Counted from the first letter of the stretch, positions 1-10,114 are shown. The stretch is 52,182 bases of DNA from Spirosoma utsteinense (GCF_014282275.1 NZ_VFIA01000037.1:1-52182); one strand, 5' to 3'. Numbers and translations are program-made. Notes: a model not told the origin generated them from the sequence alone.

Positions 1-268
1 GGTAGGCCCGTAAAGCGCCGTAGGTGCGACCTAATCCAGTTCAGTTAGGTCGCACCTACGGCGCTTTAGACAGGATAGGAGCGCTAACAGCTATTGACAG
101 GTCGCCCTTACTGGGCTAGCTGACCAAGGCTGGAGATCGACCCAGACAATACGTTCCCTGACCCAATGCCACGCCCCCGCAGATGTGCCGGAACCAGGCC
201 GCTTTTTGGGTAAGGTTTTCCCGAAGTATAACGATTCGTTAAAATTCGGGATGACTCATGTTTCTCGA
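1..268. other. Left-edge non-coding stretch with a long hairpin
   Basis: No convincing gene is seen between the left edge and the stop codon of the leftward PVC-type gene at 269. The only clear structure is the 24-bp-arm inverted repeat at 11-68, listed separately. Confidence 0.6.
11..68. repeat. Perfect 24-bp inverted repeat (hairpin), 10-nt loop
   Basis: Bases 11-34 are exactly complementary to bases 45-68; the loop is 35-44. There is no T-tract, so it is not a classic intrinsic terminator in the rightward direction. It lies downstream of the leftward gene ending at 269 and could end that transcript, or be a dispersed intergenic palindrome. Confidence 0.8.
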
Positions 269-3200
269 TTACTTTTTGCTCGACTCTCTCTCGTCTTTCA
301 GCGTAGACAGGAAGCTGACTACATCCCGTATTTCCCGTTTCGTCAGCAGGTACTTCATATCAGGCATACTGGAAGGAGCATTGGTCCGTTTGCTGATCTG
401 ATCCTTTCGAATGACAGCATCCGGCTGGTCGCCCACTTTCATGATTACCTCCGTGGCTGTTTCATTCTGGACGATCCCGCTCACGATTTTGCCGTCTTTC
501 AATTCCAGCGTAGCCGATCCGAAACCCGGGGCAAGCCGGGCACTTGGGTTAATGACAGCCTCCAGCAACTGCTCGTGCGATAATCGGCTGGCCACACCGT
601 TCAGGCGGGGACCGGCGTTGCCGCCCAGGTCATCGTAGGAGTGGCACCGGATGCACTGCGCGGTCTGGTGACGAAAGAAAATCCGCCGGCCCTGCTCGGG
701 TTCTCCCCCCGACAGACTTCCCTGGTAAGAAGCCAGCAGATCATCGGGCGACAGTTTACCGCTGATGGCTTTGTGGCGGGCTATCAATGGGGCCGAGTGT
801 GTACTGGCAACCGCTTCTTCCAGTTCCAGACCAATCTCGGCGGGCAGCGTTCGAGCCGCCATTTTTGCCAGCAACTGATCGAAAACGGGCTGGGTATTCT
901 TGATCGGCAGCGTCCCCAGGGTCAGCAGGGCGGCTTGTTTTTCTTCGGTGGTACGGGTGTTGATCACGTCCGACAGCAGGGAGACCATTTTGTCTTTAGC
1001 CATCGCCGTTTTACCAACCAGATCGAGCGCAGCAACCCGTACGTTCTTCTCACTGTCAGACAGCGCCTGTTCGATTGCCTTACCAATTTCCTTCGAGTTC
1101 AGCGCGGCCAGTGCCCGCAGGGCTTCTACCCGCACACTGACGTCCGTATCATTCTTCAACCGGCCGAAAAGCTCATCTTCGGCCTGTGTCAGTTTAAGTT
1201 TGCTCACCGCTTTCACTGCACTCATCCGCAATGGCCGTTCTGAGTGAGACAGCAGCTTGATGTACGTACCGGCCACGCTGCTTTTGAGCGCAACCGGGTC
1301 CCGAACGATCTCCCGCCGGTACCGACCATCGACCCGGTCCAGCACCGACGGTTTGGCCCAGGTACTGAGGGCATCCATGGCTTCGGCCCGCATGGCAACC
1401 GGACTACCTTCCTTGTTGGCATAGGCAATCAGCTGCTTCATTGCTTCGGGCGTTCCAACCCGCAGGTTGGCGTTGATGGCCCGGCGAATCAGCGGTTCAT
1501 TCGTAAAGCGCGTCGTTACCAGTACGGTCCCCAGAGCAGGCAGCGCTGCGGGAATGGAATGATCATCATTGATAGCCCGGGCGGCTTCAGTTACCACAAA
1601 CTCATCGCTGTCGGCCAGGAAAGCCGTTATCCCGGGGTCGCTCATGCGCCGTAGTGCGACGACCGCGGCAATTCGTACGCCTTTGGATGGGTGTTTGGCT
1701 AACGCCACGACCGGTTCGGCCTTACCGATTCGCGCCAGCGCCAGACTCCCCGCATGGCGAATAAAAGCGTCCTCGTCGTTGTTGGCGGCCAGCAACTCGA
1801 TAATTGGCTGGATAGCGGGTTCGTAGGCAATACGGCCCAGTGCTTCAGCAGCAAAAAACTGGGCACGTGCGTTGCGGTCTTTCAGGAGGGGAACCAGCGC
1901 AGAGCCCGCTTCCTTGTAGCGAATGTCGCCCAGCCATTTAGCCGCCTGCGCCCGAATTTCGGGATCGGTATCCTTCAGCAACGGCATCAGGAGTTGTGCG
2001 TTCTTTTTATCCTTTCTGGCCAGCTGGCTGATCCCCCAGATGCTATGTACCCGCGCCAGCTGGTTGTCTGTCTGCCGCAGACTGGTCGAGAACACCGCGG
2101 CCCCTTTGGCACCCCGTTTCACCAGTTCGAACTGGGCCTTTTGCCGAACCCGCATATCCGGATTCTTCAGGTAGTCGCCCAGCTCATTCTCTGTATTGCT
2201 GGTAAATTTCTGCGCCAGCAATTTTTTTGTTAGCTGGCGTTCGGCCGAAACATTGCCCGCTTTATCATCCAGCTTCCAGATACGGCCATAATCTTTGGCG
2301 TCCCATCCGTTGATCCAGTCAGCAACATACATGGCTCCGTCGGGGCCAAAGTCGATGCCGGTGGCCAGCACGTTACCCAGTATTTTTTTCTGTTCACCCA
2401 GTTCGAACGACGCGCCTTTGGATTTAAGCTTGAACGCATGGATACCTGAGCGGGCCGGACTTCCAACGAATTCCGCAATGAAGAACATGTTCCGGTAGGC
2501 GGGACTCAGCGCCGTGCCCGGATTATAAAGCATACCCGACGGACCACTTACGAAATTGGCCAGGGTAGGCGTAAAGTAAGCCGCCTGCCCCTCAAAGCGG
2601 GGTTTGTACATCCCTTCGTCCATCCAGACTTTATACGGGTTGTTGTTCGGGTCGCGGTATTTACCGTACTGCCAGTTGCTGCGCCAGCCCGTATCCGAAC
2701 CATTGACAATGTACACCAGCCGTTCTTTCTCGCCGGGGTGGTCGCCATCGTTGTCTTCGCTGATCAGGTTCGCATATTCATCGAACACAAATTCGTGCGT
2801 ATTCCGGACGCCGTGTGCAAACACTTCAAAGTCACTGCCATCCGGGTTCGACCGAACGATGACACCGCTGTTGGCATAATCCAGCTTCTTCCCGTCGGGG
2901 GTTTTGCCATTGAACCCAATGTCGCCGATCTGCCAGTAGATTTTACCGTCAGGACCCATTTCGACCCCCGACATACCATGACCGCCAAAGCCGACATGCA
3001 CACCATACCCATGTGACAGGGATGTTTTCTTGTCGGCGATACCGTCGCCGTTCTTATCCCGCATCCGCCACAGGTCGGGCGCAACCGCTACATACAGATC
3101 GTTGCCGTCTACCAGAACGCCCCCGGCTACGTCGGTCACCTCGTCGTGAAAATCGTTGACCACCTCTTGCGATACATCGGCGACGCCATCGCCGGAGGTA

Positions 3201-3712
3201 TCTTCAAGCCGAAAGACCTGCTCTTTCTCAACGGTCATATCGCGCCAGTCGTGGGAGCCATCGCCGTTCATATCTTTCAGCCATTCGTTTTTCTTGCTGT
3301 TAGCGGGCGACAGAACACGGTGCAGGAAAGCCCGTTTGTCTTCGATCGTTTGCAGGTGGTTCGATTCGATTTCCCAATCCTGATGACTCCGAATGTCAAA
3401 TTCGGAGTTCTTTTGCCGGTTGGTACGGGTATAATAAATCCGGCCCATATCATCGATATCGATCGCGATCGGATCGGCCACCAGCGAGTCGACACCCCAC
3501 AGCTTCAGCGAAAGTCCTTCGGCCAGCTCGGGTGTTACCAGCGTCTCGATCGACTTCGCCAGCGCGGCCGCTTTTTCGGGGGCCATCCGTTTTATTCGTT
3601 TACCAATTGGATCATCCTGAAAGCCAACCAGCACCAGAATGGGTGTGATTACCAGCGCGGAATACCAGACTAATTTTCCAGGTTTTAGTAAGGTTGTACT
3701 AAATTTTTTCAT
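269..3712 (-). CDS. PVC-type heme-binding protein: propeller dehydrogenase-like domain + HEAT repeats + cytochrome c
   Basis: A protein of about 1147 residues. The start at 3712 is preferred over an upstream ATG at 3736, because it gives a basic N-terminus followed by one hydrophobic segment (around residues 12-32), consistent with a signal or membrane anchor. Residues of about 50-480 resemble a glucose/sorbosone-dehydrogenase-like beta-propeller, with repeated DxNGDG-type and GPDGxxY segments. The middle is a run of short helical HEAT-like repeats (about 500-960). Near the C-terminus a single CxxCH (CIRCH, about residue 1020) is followed by a Met-rich stretch that could supply the distal heme ligand. 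Such proteins are typical of Planctomycetes and Cytophagales and are presumed to be periplasmic sugar or alcohol oxidising enzymes; the substrate is unknown. It is divergent from the peptidase gene starting at 4141. Confidence 0.85.
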   Translation of the reverse strand: MKKFSTTLLKPGKLVWYSALVITPILVLVGFQDDPIGKRIKRMAPEKAAALAKSIETLVTPELAEGLSLKLWGVDSLVADPIAIDIDDMGRIYYTRTNRQKNSEFDIRSHQDWEIESNHLQTIEDKRAFLHRVLSPANSKKNEWLKDMNGDGSHDWRDMTVEKEQVFRLEDTSGDGVADVSQEVVNDFHDEVTDVAGGVLVDGNDLYVAVAPDLWRMRDKNGDGIADKKTSLSHGYGVHVGFGGHGMSGVEMGPDGKIYWQIGDIGFNGKTPDGKKLDYANSGVIVRSNPDGSDFEVFAHGVRNTHEFVFDEYANLISEDNDGDHPGEKERLVYIVNGSDTGWRSNWQYGKYRDPNNNPYKVWMDEGMYKPRFEGQAAYFTPTLANFVSGPSGMLYNPGTALSPAYRNMFFIAEFVGSPARSGIHAFKLKSKGASFELGEQKKILGNVLATGIDFGPDGAMYVADWINGWDAKDYGRIWKLDDKAGNVSAERQLTKKLLAQKFTSNTENELGDYLKNPDMRVRQKAQFELVKRGAKGAAVFSTSLRQTDNQLARVHSIWGISQLARKDKKNAQLLMPLLKDTDPEIRAQAAKWLGDIRYKEAGSALVPLLKDRNARAQFFAAEALGRIAYEPAIQPIIELLAANNDEDAFIRHAGSLALARIGKAEPVVALAKHPSKGVRIAAVVALRRMSDPGITAFLADSDEFVVTEAARAINDDHSIPAALPALGTVLVTTRFTNEPLIRRAINANLRVGTPEAMKQLIAYANKEGSPVAMRAEAMDALSTWAKPSVLDRVDGRYRREIVRDPVALKSSVAGTYIKLLSHSERPLRMSAVKAVSKLKLTQAEDELFGRLKNDTDVSVRVEALRALAALNSKEIGKAIEQALSDSEKNVRVAALDLVGKTAMAKDKMVSLLSDVINTRTTEEKQAALLTLGTLPIKNTQPVFDQLLAKMAARTLPAEIGLELEEAVASTHSAPLIARHKAISGKLSPDDLLASYQGSLSGGEPEQGRRIFFRHQTAQCIRCHSYDDLGGNAGPRLNGVASRLSHEQLLEAVINPSARLAPGFGSATLELKDGKIVSGIVQNETATEVIMKVGDQPDAVIRKDQISKRTNAPSSMPDMKYLLTKREIRDVVSFLSTLKDERESSKK

Positions 3713-4140
3713 GCGAAATACAGGTTTCAAAATCAATTATCGGGTCAATGGGTCAGGTCCGAAAACGCAGTAATTGACCTGCGCCCTTACCGGCGTTTAC
3801 TACCAGTAATATAGGGGATAAAACGGCTTTTCTACTTACTGTGCAGCGCATTTGTTTACAGGCTGCACTGGTTACTTACCTGTGTCCCCGGCATTGAACA
3901 ATCCTAAACGATTGTGACCCTGTACGGCAACAGCCGGCCGGGTGTATCCTGGACGGCCACGTCCGGGTGTAACTTGATTTTTCTTGCCCGGACGTGGCCG
4001 TCCAGGATACTCACGCCGGTTGATTAGATAAAATTCATCCTATACTCTAAACGCCTGAACAGTTTCTATGCCACAAACCGGCTAAATTGCCTGACGGGAA
4101 ACCAACCGGTATGAAATCCTTTTTAAAAAAACAGCCTCCA
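3713..4140. other. Divergent intergenic region with a long hairpin
   Basis: About 430 bp between two divergently transcribed genes. No coding potential is seen. It must hold both promoters, but no convincing Bacteroidota -33/-7 pair was recognised. It contains the 24-bp-arm inverted repeat at 3944-4010. Confidence 0.5.
3944..4010. repeat. Perfect 24-bp inverted repeat, 19-nt loop
   Basis: Bases 3944-3967 are exactly complementary to 3987-4010. The arm length equals that of the hairpin at 11-68 but the sequence is unrelated. It sits between divergent genes, where a terminator is not expected, so a regulatory or mobile palindrome is more likely. Confidence 0.75.
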
Positions 4141-5838
4141 ATGTTTCTTCATCGACTTTTAGTGCCCCTTACCTCAGCTTTTTTTTCAGTCGTAATTAAT
4201 CCACTTTTCGCTCAATCAAAGCCATCGGATATACCGACTATCTCCGCCGAAGCCCAGACCACGGCCCGCAGCGTCCGGCCCGAAGCCATCGAAGCTCACA
4301 TGCGTTACCTGGCCGACGACAAACTCCAGGGACGTAAACCCGGCACTCCGGGTTTCGAGATGGCCGCTCAGTATGTTGAAAAGCAATTCAAAACGCTGGG
4401 ATTCAAACCAGGCGTAACAACATCAGCGGGGCAGACCTACCGGCAGGCCGTTCCACTCCGTCGGGCACAGGTTCGCGAGGAAGGCAGTACGATGACGCTT
4501 ATCCGGGATGGCGTCGACCTCGACCTTACCTACGGGAAAAACTACACCTTCACCCCTAATTTCGGCCAGCCCACCAGCGAGGTATCGGCTCCGGTCGTGT
4601 TTGTCGGTTTTGGCGTATCGGCTCCTGAACTGGGCTACGACGACTATGCCGGTATCGACGTTCGCGGAAAAATAGTAGCCTGTTTCAACGGTGCTCCGGC
4701 GGCCTTTCCATCGAACCAGCGAGCCTATTCCGGGTCGGCTAAAGCAGAGGTGGCCGCGTTACGCGGGGCGGTCGGTCTGATCACCTTCAGCCTGCCCACC
4801 GACGTCCGCGCCCGCATCGAATCGAATTCGCCACGCAACCGCCTGCCTATCTACCGATGGACGAATGCCAGCGGAAAGGCTCAACGGACGTTTCCGCAAC
4901 TGAAAGTGGTTGCTTCGCTGGGTGACTCCACCGCCCGATCGTTGTTCGACGGGGCGACAAAATCCTTTGAAGAAGCCCGCAAAGCGGCCAATCAGAGCCA
5001 GCCTCAGGCGTTTCCGCTGCCGTTGTCGGTACGGGCCCGTACACAAACCGATCTGAATGACGGGCTCGTGGGGCAGAACCTCGTTGGCTTGCTGCACGGT
5101 TCCGACCCGAAGCTGAAGGATGAATATGTCGTTTACGTGTCGCACCTCGATCACCTGGGGATTACCCGCCCCGTCAAAGGCGACTCGATCAATAACGGCG
5201 CACATGACAACGCATCAGGGGTGGCTATCAACCTGGAAGCGGCCCGCCTGTTTGCGTCGTTGCCTAAACACCCGCGACGGTCCATCCTGTTCGTAGCCGT
5301 AACCGGCGAGGAAATGGGCTTGCTCGGCTCCGACTATTTTGCCAGTAACCCAACCGTTCCGAAAGAGAAAATTGTAGCCAACCTGTGTCTGGACATGCCG
5401 TTTTTCTTTCACCCGCTCCTCGACATCGTTCCCTACGGTTCCGAACATTCGAGTATGAAAGGGGCGGTTGAGGCAGCCGCTCAGTTTGTCGGGGTCAAGA
5501 TCGTGAAGGACCCCATTCCGGAGCAATCCGTATTTATGCGCTCCGACCATTTCAGTTTCGTCCGTCAGGGCATTCCGGCCATCTACATCAAAAGCGGCTC
5601 TACCACCGGCGACGACCGCGACGGCACCCAGCTAAACCTCGACTGGCGCGCCACCGTTTACCATACCCCGAAAGACGACATGAACCAGCCTTTCGACTGG
5701 ACAGCGGCCGCCCGGCATGTGCAGCTACAATTTCTGATTGGGTATCTCACGGCTCAGGACAATGCCCGTCCCATCTGGAATCCCGGCGACTTTTTTGGTA
5801 CCAAGTTCAGCGCGGCATCGGCCAGCAAACAGAACTAG
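4141..5838 (+). CDS. Secreted M28-family metallopeptidase with PA domain
   Basis: The ATG at 4141 is chosen because it opens a clear signal peptide (MFLHRLL, hydrophobic core, then FAQS); ATGs at 4087 and 4111 only add charged residues. The mature protein (565 residues with signal) has a protease-associated-like insert around residues 130-300 and an M28 zinc-peptidase domain. The expected two-metal ligands are visible: SHLDH (His335), HDNASG (Asp356), GEE (Glu390 catalytic base, Glu391), LDMPFF (Asp418) and SDHFS (His470). The family cleaves N-terminal amino acids from peptides. The neighbouring permease, starting 3 nt after its stop, fits uptake of the released amino acids. Confidence 0.9.
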   Translation: MFLHRLLVPLTSAFFSVVINPLFAQSKPSDIPTISAEAQTTARSVRPEAIEAHMRYLADDKLQGRKPGTPGFEMAAQYVEKQFKTLGFKPGVTTSAGQTYRQAVPLRRAQVREEGSTMTLIRDGVDLDLTYGKNYTFTPNFGQPTSEVSAPVVFVGFGVSAPELGYDDYAGIDVRGKIVACFNGAPAAFPSNQRAYSGSAKAEVAALRGAVGLITFSLPTDVRARIESNSPRNRLPIYRWTNASGKAQRTFPQLKVVASLGDSTARSLFDGATKSFEEARKAANQSQPQAFPLPLSVRARTQTDLNDGLVGQNLVGLLHGSDPKLKDEYVVYVSHLDHLGITRPVKGDSINNGAHDNASGVAINLEAARLFASLPKHPRRSILFVAVTGEEMGLLGSDYFASNPTVPKEKIVANLCLDMPFFFHPLLDIVPYGSEHSSMKGAVEAAAQFVGVKIVKDPIPEQSVFMRSDHFSFVRQGIPAIYIKSGSTTGDDRDGTQLNLDWRATVYHTPKDDMNQPFDWTAAARHVQLQFLIGYLTAQDNARPIWNPGDFFGTKFSAASASKQN

Positions 5839-5841
5839 AGA

Positions 5842-7140
5842 TTGGCACACACCACCAATTCATCCCCTACCCTGCTGCGTGGCATCGGGCGGTTCGACTT
5901 CATCGCGCTCATCATCAATATTACCATTGGCGCGGGAATCCTGGGCCTACCGGCCAAGCTGTATACGCTGGTCGGGACCTGGAGCCTGCTAGCTTATGGG
6001 ATGAGCGCGCTCGTCGTGACACTGATCATCCTGTGTTTTGCCGAAGTGAGCAGCCGGTTCAGCGAAACGGGAGGCCCTTACCTCTACGCCCGCGTCGCTT
6101 TTGGACCATTGATTGGCTTTGAGGTCGGCTGGTTGTTCTGGCTCTCCCGCATTGCGGCCTTTGCGTCTATCTGCAATCTGTTCGTTAATTATGCCTCACT
6201 CCTCCGGCCCCAGCTGGCCGGTGGCTGGGAGCGCATCGGCCTGATGGTAGCACTGGTGGCCAGCCTGGCGTTACTGAATTACATTGGCGTGCAGCGGTCG
6301 GCACGGATCAATACCATCTTCACGGTCAGTAAGCTTCTGGTTATTGGCCTGTTTGCCGTAGCTGGCTTGTTTTTTATCGATACAGCAGCCTTCTCATTAC
6401 CTCCCCTACCGGCCTATTCTCCGTTTTCACAAGCCGTTTTGCTGCTCATTTTCACCTTCTCGGGCTTCGACGTGGCCACCATCCCGTCGGGCGAAGTCCA
6501 GCAACCCCAGCGAACGGTACCGCTTTCGCTGCTGGTGGCCATTGGAACGGTAGCCCTGCTGTTCATTGCGGTACAAATCGTCTGTATCGGCACGCTTCCC
6601 GATCTGGCCCGGTCGGAACGGCCACTGGCCGATGCTGCCCGGCAGTTTATGGGACCTGCCGGGGCGGTGTTCATTACCGTTGTGGCGCTGCTGACAGCGC
6701 TGGGCACCCTTCACGCCCTGATGCTGACCGGGCCACGGCTCCTGTTTGCCATGGCCGAACAGAAACAACTTCCCGGCTGGCTGGCCAAGACGCATCCGCG
6801 TTTTCGGACACCGGCACTAGCTATTTTCATAACAGCCACCCTTCAACTGGTTCTGGCCATAACGGGCACCTTCCTATATGCCCTGACGCTGAGTACGCTG
6901 ATCCGACTCGCCTATTTTGCGCTTACCAGCGCAGCCGTGCCGGTCCTCCGGGCTCGGTCTGACGTGCCGCCGGCCCGGTTCAAACTCATTGGAGGCCGGT
7001 TGATTTCAGGACTGGCGGTGTTGCTATGCATCTGGTTGCTGAGTAATAGCTCGGGCCGTGAAGCACGGGATGTGGCCATAGCCGGGGGTGTTGGATTCAT
7101 TATTTTTGCGCTCATGAACCGTCGGCAACGGCCATCCTGA
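5842..7140 (+). CDS. APC-superfamily amino acid permease
   Basis: A 432-residue, strongly hydrophobic inner-membrane protein with about 12 predicted helices. The first helix (residues about 18-40) carries the GAGILGLPAKL motif typical of amino acid/polyamine/organocation permeases, followed by a conserved EVSSRFSETGGPYLYAR segment. The best start is a TTG at 5842, three bases after the peptidase stop; no ATG fits before the first helix. This spacing argues for cotranscription with the M28 peptidase and a joint role in peptide or amino acid scavenging. The actual substrate cannot be read from the sequence. Confidence 0.85.
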   Translation: MAHTTNSSPTLLRGIGRFDFIALIINITIGAGILGLPAKLYTLVGTWSLLAYGMSALVVTLIILCFAEVSSRFSETGGPYLYARVAFGPLIGFEVGWLFWLSRIAAFASICNLFVNYASLLRPQLAGGWERIGLMVALVASLALLNYIGVQRSARINTIFTVSKLLVIGLFAVAGLFFIDTAAFSLPPLPAYSPFSQAVLLLIFTFSGFDVATIPSGEVQQPQRTVPLSLLVAIGTVALLFIAVQIVCIGTLPDLARSERPLADAARQFMGPAGAVFITVVALLTALGTLHALMLTGPRLLFAMAEQKQLPGWLAKTHPRFRTPALAIFITATLQLVLAITGTFLYALTLSTLIRLAYFALTSAAVPVLRARSDVPPARFKLIGGRLISGLAVLLCIWLLSNSSGREARDVAIAGGVGFIIFALMNRRQRPS

Positions 7141-7222
7141 TTGTGTCGGTATGAGAGAAAAAGGGGTGCCGATATCACTTTCCACGGGCTCCTTATCTCC
7201 TGAATCAGTTAAATTACTTATC

Positions 7223-8350
7223 ATGCTTCATTCCCCTATTCAATCAGCATCCGTCCGAACGCCCCAGCGCATTTGCGAAGTGTCGTGGTTTTCTGACCTG
7301 TGCGGAGAGGATACCGAATTTCTGAGTGTTCGGGACCCGACCCTCAGTACCTTCGAGCACTGCCGTTCAATAGCCCTGACCGCCGACCGGCTGGGTTTTA
7401 ATAATTTGCTCCTGCCAACATCGTATATGGTGGGTCAGGAGGTTATTCCGTTTGCCGGGGGTGTCGCCCCCGATTTGCAGCAGATCAGCCTCCTCACGGC
7501 TATCCGCTGTGGCGAACTCCATCCGCCTATGCTGGCCCGCACGCTGGCCTCCCTCGACCACATGCTCAAAGGCCGGCTGACCATCAACATTATCAACTCC
7601 GACCTGCCCGGCTACCGCGAAGAGGCCGACTTCCGCTACCAGCGCTGCGCCGAAACCATCCAGATCCTGAAACAGGCCTGGACAAGCGACCGCATCGAGC
7701 ACGACGGACCTGTTTACGGTAAAATCAGTCTGGATACAGGACCCGTCAAACCTTTTCAGCAGAATGGGGGGCCACTGCTTTATTTCGGGGGGACATCGGA
7801 TGGCGCGCGGGATGTATGCGCCCGCTACTGCGACGTGTTCCTGATGTGGCCCGAAACGGAAGAAATGCTGTTTGCCACGATACAGGACGTTTCCGAGCGG
7901 GCGGCCCGGTATGGGCGAACCATCGATTTTGGCCTTCGGATACACCTGGTTGTACGGGAGACAGAGGCCGAAGCCCGTGCCTGGTCGAACCGGCTGATGT
8001 CTAAATTTGATCCTGTGCGGGGAGCGGCCCTCAAAAATGCGTCGCAAAGTGCCTGGTCGCTGGGCGTTAAGCGGCAAAACGAACTACGACTGGAAGCCGA
8101 TATGGATGGTTATGTAGAGCCGCTCCTCTGGACCGATATTGGCAAAGCCCGGTCGGGGGCGGGCGGTGCGCTCGTTGGCAGCGCCGACCAGATCGTTGAA
8201 AAGATCAACCGGTACATGGACATGGGTATTCGGGCATTTATTTTTTCGGGCTACCCCCTGATCGAAGAAGCGGAGTATTTCGCCCGGCTGGTTCTTCCCC
8301 GGCTACCAACGGCGTCGATGCCGGTTGTTCAGGGCCGCATACCGGCATAA
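7223..8350 (+). CDS. LLM-class FMN-dependent monooxygenase (alkanesulfonate monooxygenase-like)
   Basis: 375 residues from the ATG at 7223; an ATG at 7151 would add a non-conserved 24-residue leader. The fold signature of bacterial luciferase-like monooxygenases is visible: WFSD near the N-terminus, STFEHCRSIALTADRLGF, LLTAIRCGELHPPMLARTLASLDHMLKGRLTINIINSD (quoted in part) and a C-terminal GSADQIVEKINRYMDMGI. It is most like SsuD-type enzymes, which use FMNH2 to release sulfite from alkanesulfonates. No flavin reductase or sulfonate ABC transporter lies next to it, so the substrate is uncertain. It follows the permease by 82 bp and ends at a bidirectional terminator. Confidence 0.85.
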   Translation: MLHSPIQSASVRTPQRICEVSWFSDLCGEDTEFLSVRDPTLSTFEHCRSIALTADRLGFNNLLLPTSYMVGQEVIPFAGGVAPDLQQISLLTAIRCGELHPPMLARTLASLDHMLKGRLTINIINSDLPGYREEADFRYQRCAETIQILKQAWTSDRIEHDGPVYGKISLDTGPVKPFQQNGGPLLYFGGTSDGARDVCARYCDVFLMWPETEEMLFATIQDVSERAARYGRTIDFGLRIHLVVRETEAEARAWSNRLMSKFDPVRGAALKNASQSAWSLGVKRQNELRLEADMDGYVEPLLWTDIGKARSGAGGALVGSADQIVEKINRYMDMGIRAFIFSGYPLIEEAEYFARLVLPRLPTASMPVVQGRIPA

Positions 8351-8387
8351 ACACCAGCGTCGGCGGGGCTCTGATCACAACGCCTGA

Positions 8388-8435
8388 ACACCAAACCGGC
8401 CCGTTGTCTGGTAGAACAACGGGCCGGTTTGGTGT
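8388..8435. terminator. Bidirectional hairpin terminator between convergent genes
   Basis: Bases 8388-8407 and 8416-8435 form a perfect 20-bp GC-rich stem with an 8-nt loop. It lies exactly between the stop of the rightward monooxygenase (8350) and the stop of the leftward esterase (8453). Confidence 0.75.
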
Positions 8436-8452
8436 ACGAAAAGCTGGGTTAC

Positions 8453-10078
8453 CTACAACGGCTTTCCGCTGGCGATCTCCAGCAACTCCTTGTCGTGGTG
8501 CTTTTTTACCTGGTTCACCGTGTCGAAGATCATCGTCGATCCTGTTTCGGCGGTGTATACCGGCCAGGTAGGTAACCCTTTATGGTTTGGGTTGCCGGTC
8601 CGGGCAAACGCGATCCAGGCACGGCTCATTTTATCGGCCAGCGTGTGGGCCTCTTTGCCGCCCCCTGTCATTTCCTCACACCGGCTGATGTTGTCGAACA
8701 CAAAGGGCAACTCCATACAGTGCATGGATTTATAAGCTCCATCCAGCACCGGCGACTGCCAGCTAAACAGGTAAGCATATACCGGAGCCGCACCCGCAAC
8801 TGCCTTTTGACCAGCCTGCCGGATGGTACCCGTCCGGAACATGATATCGAAATCGATATAGTCCGACGGTTTCACGGTTTCCGGGTAGGCTTTCTTCACC
8901 GCGGCCAGATACGCTTCGGTTTTGTCGCCGTATTTCTTCTGCAAATTTGCTTTGGCAGCGTCCATCGACAGGTCGCGTGTGCCGGGCATGAATGGGGCAA
9001 ACTCGTTTTTTGTCGACCCCACCAGTAGGGGAATATTTTTCGATAACGCCATGGCAGCAGGCTCCGTTAGCTGATAGGGCAGGAACGTACCATCGTGAAT
9101 GGGCCCCCAGCCCAGGCCGAAAGTAGGACGGCCTTCGGCTTTCATGCTTTCCCCTACTTTACGCAGGGCTTTTTTACCTGCTTCGTTCAGCCGCTCGTAC
9201 GAGATCTTTTGCAGCGAGTCGACCTGACTGGGTTGAAGATTCAGTTCGGCCAGCAGGGCCGCGCTTACTTTTTTCGCCAGATCACTTTCTGTAAAACTCG
9301 TCAGGTAGCTCCCACTCTGTACGATAGCCTTATGGAAGAGTCCTTTGGCCGATGGCGCGTTCATGAGGCTGGTAACTTTAGCACCCCCACCCGACTGACC
9401 AAAGATGGTTACGTTATTGGGATCGCCCCCGAACTGATCGATATTCTGTTTGACCCATTGCAGGGCCGACACGAGATCCATCAGACCCGCGTTGGGCGAA
9501 TTTTTGTATTTATCGCCATAGGCCGACAAGTCCAGAAAACCGAGCACGTTGAGCCGATGATTGACCGTCACGACCACCACATCGCCCTTTTTGGTCAGGT
9601 TTTCACCATCGTAAGACGGTAATTCGACCGACGATCCACCCGTAAACCCGCCCCCATGCAACCATACCATGACGGGTCTTTTCTGAGCCGCCGTCAGCTG
9701 GGGCGTCCACACGTTGAGGCTCAGGCAATTTTCATTGGTGTAGCCCCAGTCGTGATGAAAGGGGAACTCGAACTCGTCATTCGTGGATGTCGTCACGTCC
9801 ATTGGGCAAACGGGCCCGTAGGTCATCGAACTGCGTACACCCGTCCAGGAGTCCGGCTTGGTAGGCGCTTCGAACCGATTGGCTTTTGCGTAAGGAATCC
9901 CTTTGAAGGTGAAGGTTCCGTTGTGAATATATCCCCGAACCTGTCCCGACTCGGTGGGTACGGTGGCTATACTCTTGCCGGCCATAATTGGCGTTACGGC
10001 CGCTTTTTGGGTTTGCCCAAGGGCTAGTGCTGGTAAAAACAGCACACTCAACCCGAACAAAATGGTATTCGATTTCAT
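8453..10078 (-). CDS. Secreted type-B carboxylesterase (GQSGGG variant)
   Basis: 541 residues with an N-terminal signal peptide ending near ALALGQ. Carboxylesterase type B features are in order: TFKGIPYA (about 57-64), NCLSLNVW (117-124), the oxyanion-hole HGGGF (141-145), nucleophile Ser229 in GQSGGGAKV, acidic residue Glu359 (KNEF) and His453 (MHCMELPF). The nucleophile elbow is GQSGGG rather than the common GESAG; the esterase at 48615 shares this variant. It is the last gene of a four-esterase leftward operon, 36 bp after the next type-B esterase. A role in removing acyl groups from plant polysaccharides is inferred from the company it keeps. Confidence 0.88.
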   Translation of the reverse strand: MKSNTILFGLSVLFLPALALGQTQKAAVTPIMAGKSIATVPTESGQVRGYIHNGTFTFKGIPYAKANRFEAPTKPDSWTGVRSSMTYGPVCPMDVTTSTNDEFEFPFHHDWGYTNENCLSLNVWTPQLTAAQKRPVMVWLHGGGFTGGSSVELPSYDGENLTKKGDVVVVTVNHRLNVLGFLDLSAYGDKYKNSPNAGLMDLVSALQWVKQNIDQFGGDPNNVTIFGQSGGGAKVTSLMNAPSAKGLFHKAIVQSGSYLTSFTESDLAKKVSAALLAELNLQPSQVDSLQKISYERLNEAGKKALRKVGESMKAEGRPTFGLGWGPIHDGTFLPYQLTEPAAMALSKNIPLLVGSTKNEFAPFMPGTRDLSMDAAKANLQKKYGDKTEAYLAAVKKAYPETVKPSDYIDFDIMFRTGTIRQAGQKAVAGAAPVYAYLFSWQSPVLDGAYKSMHCMELPFVFDNISRCEEMTGGGKEAHTLADKMSRAWIAFARTGNPNHKGLPTWPVYTAETGSTMIFDTVNQVKKHHDKELLEIASGKPL

Positions 10079-10114
10079 AGAAATGCAGCGTTGGTTGGTT
10101 ATTGAGGTAATTGG

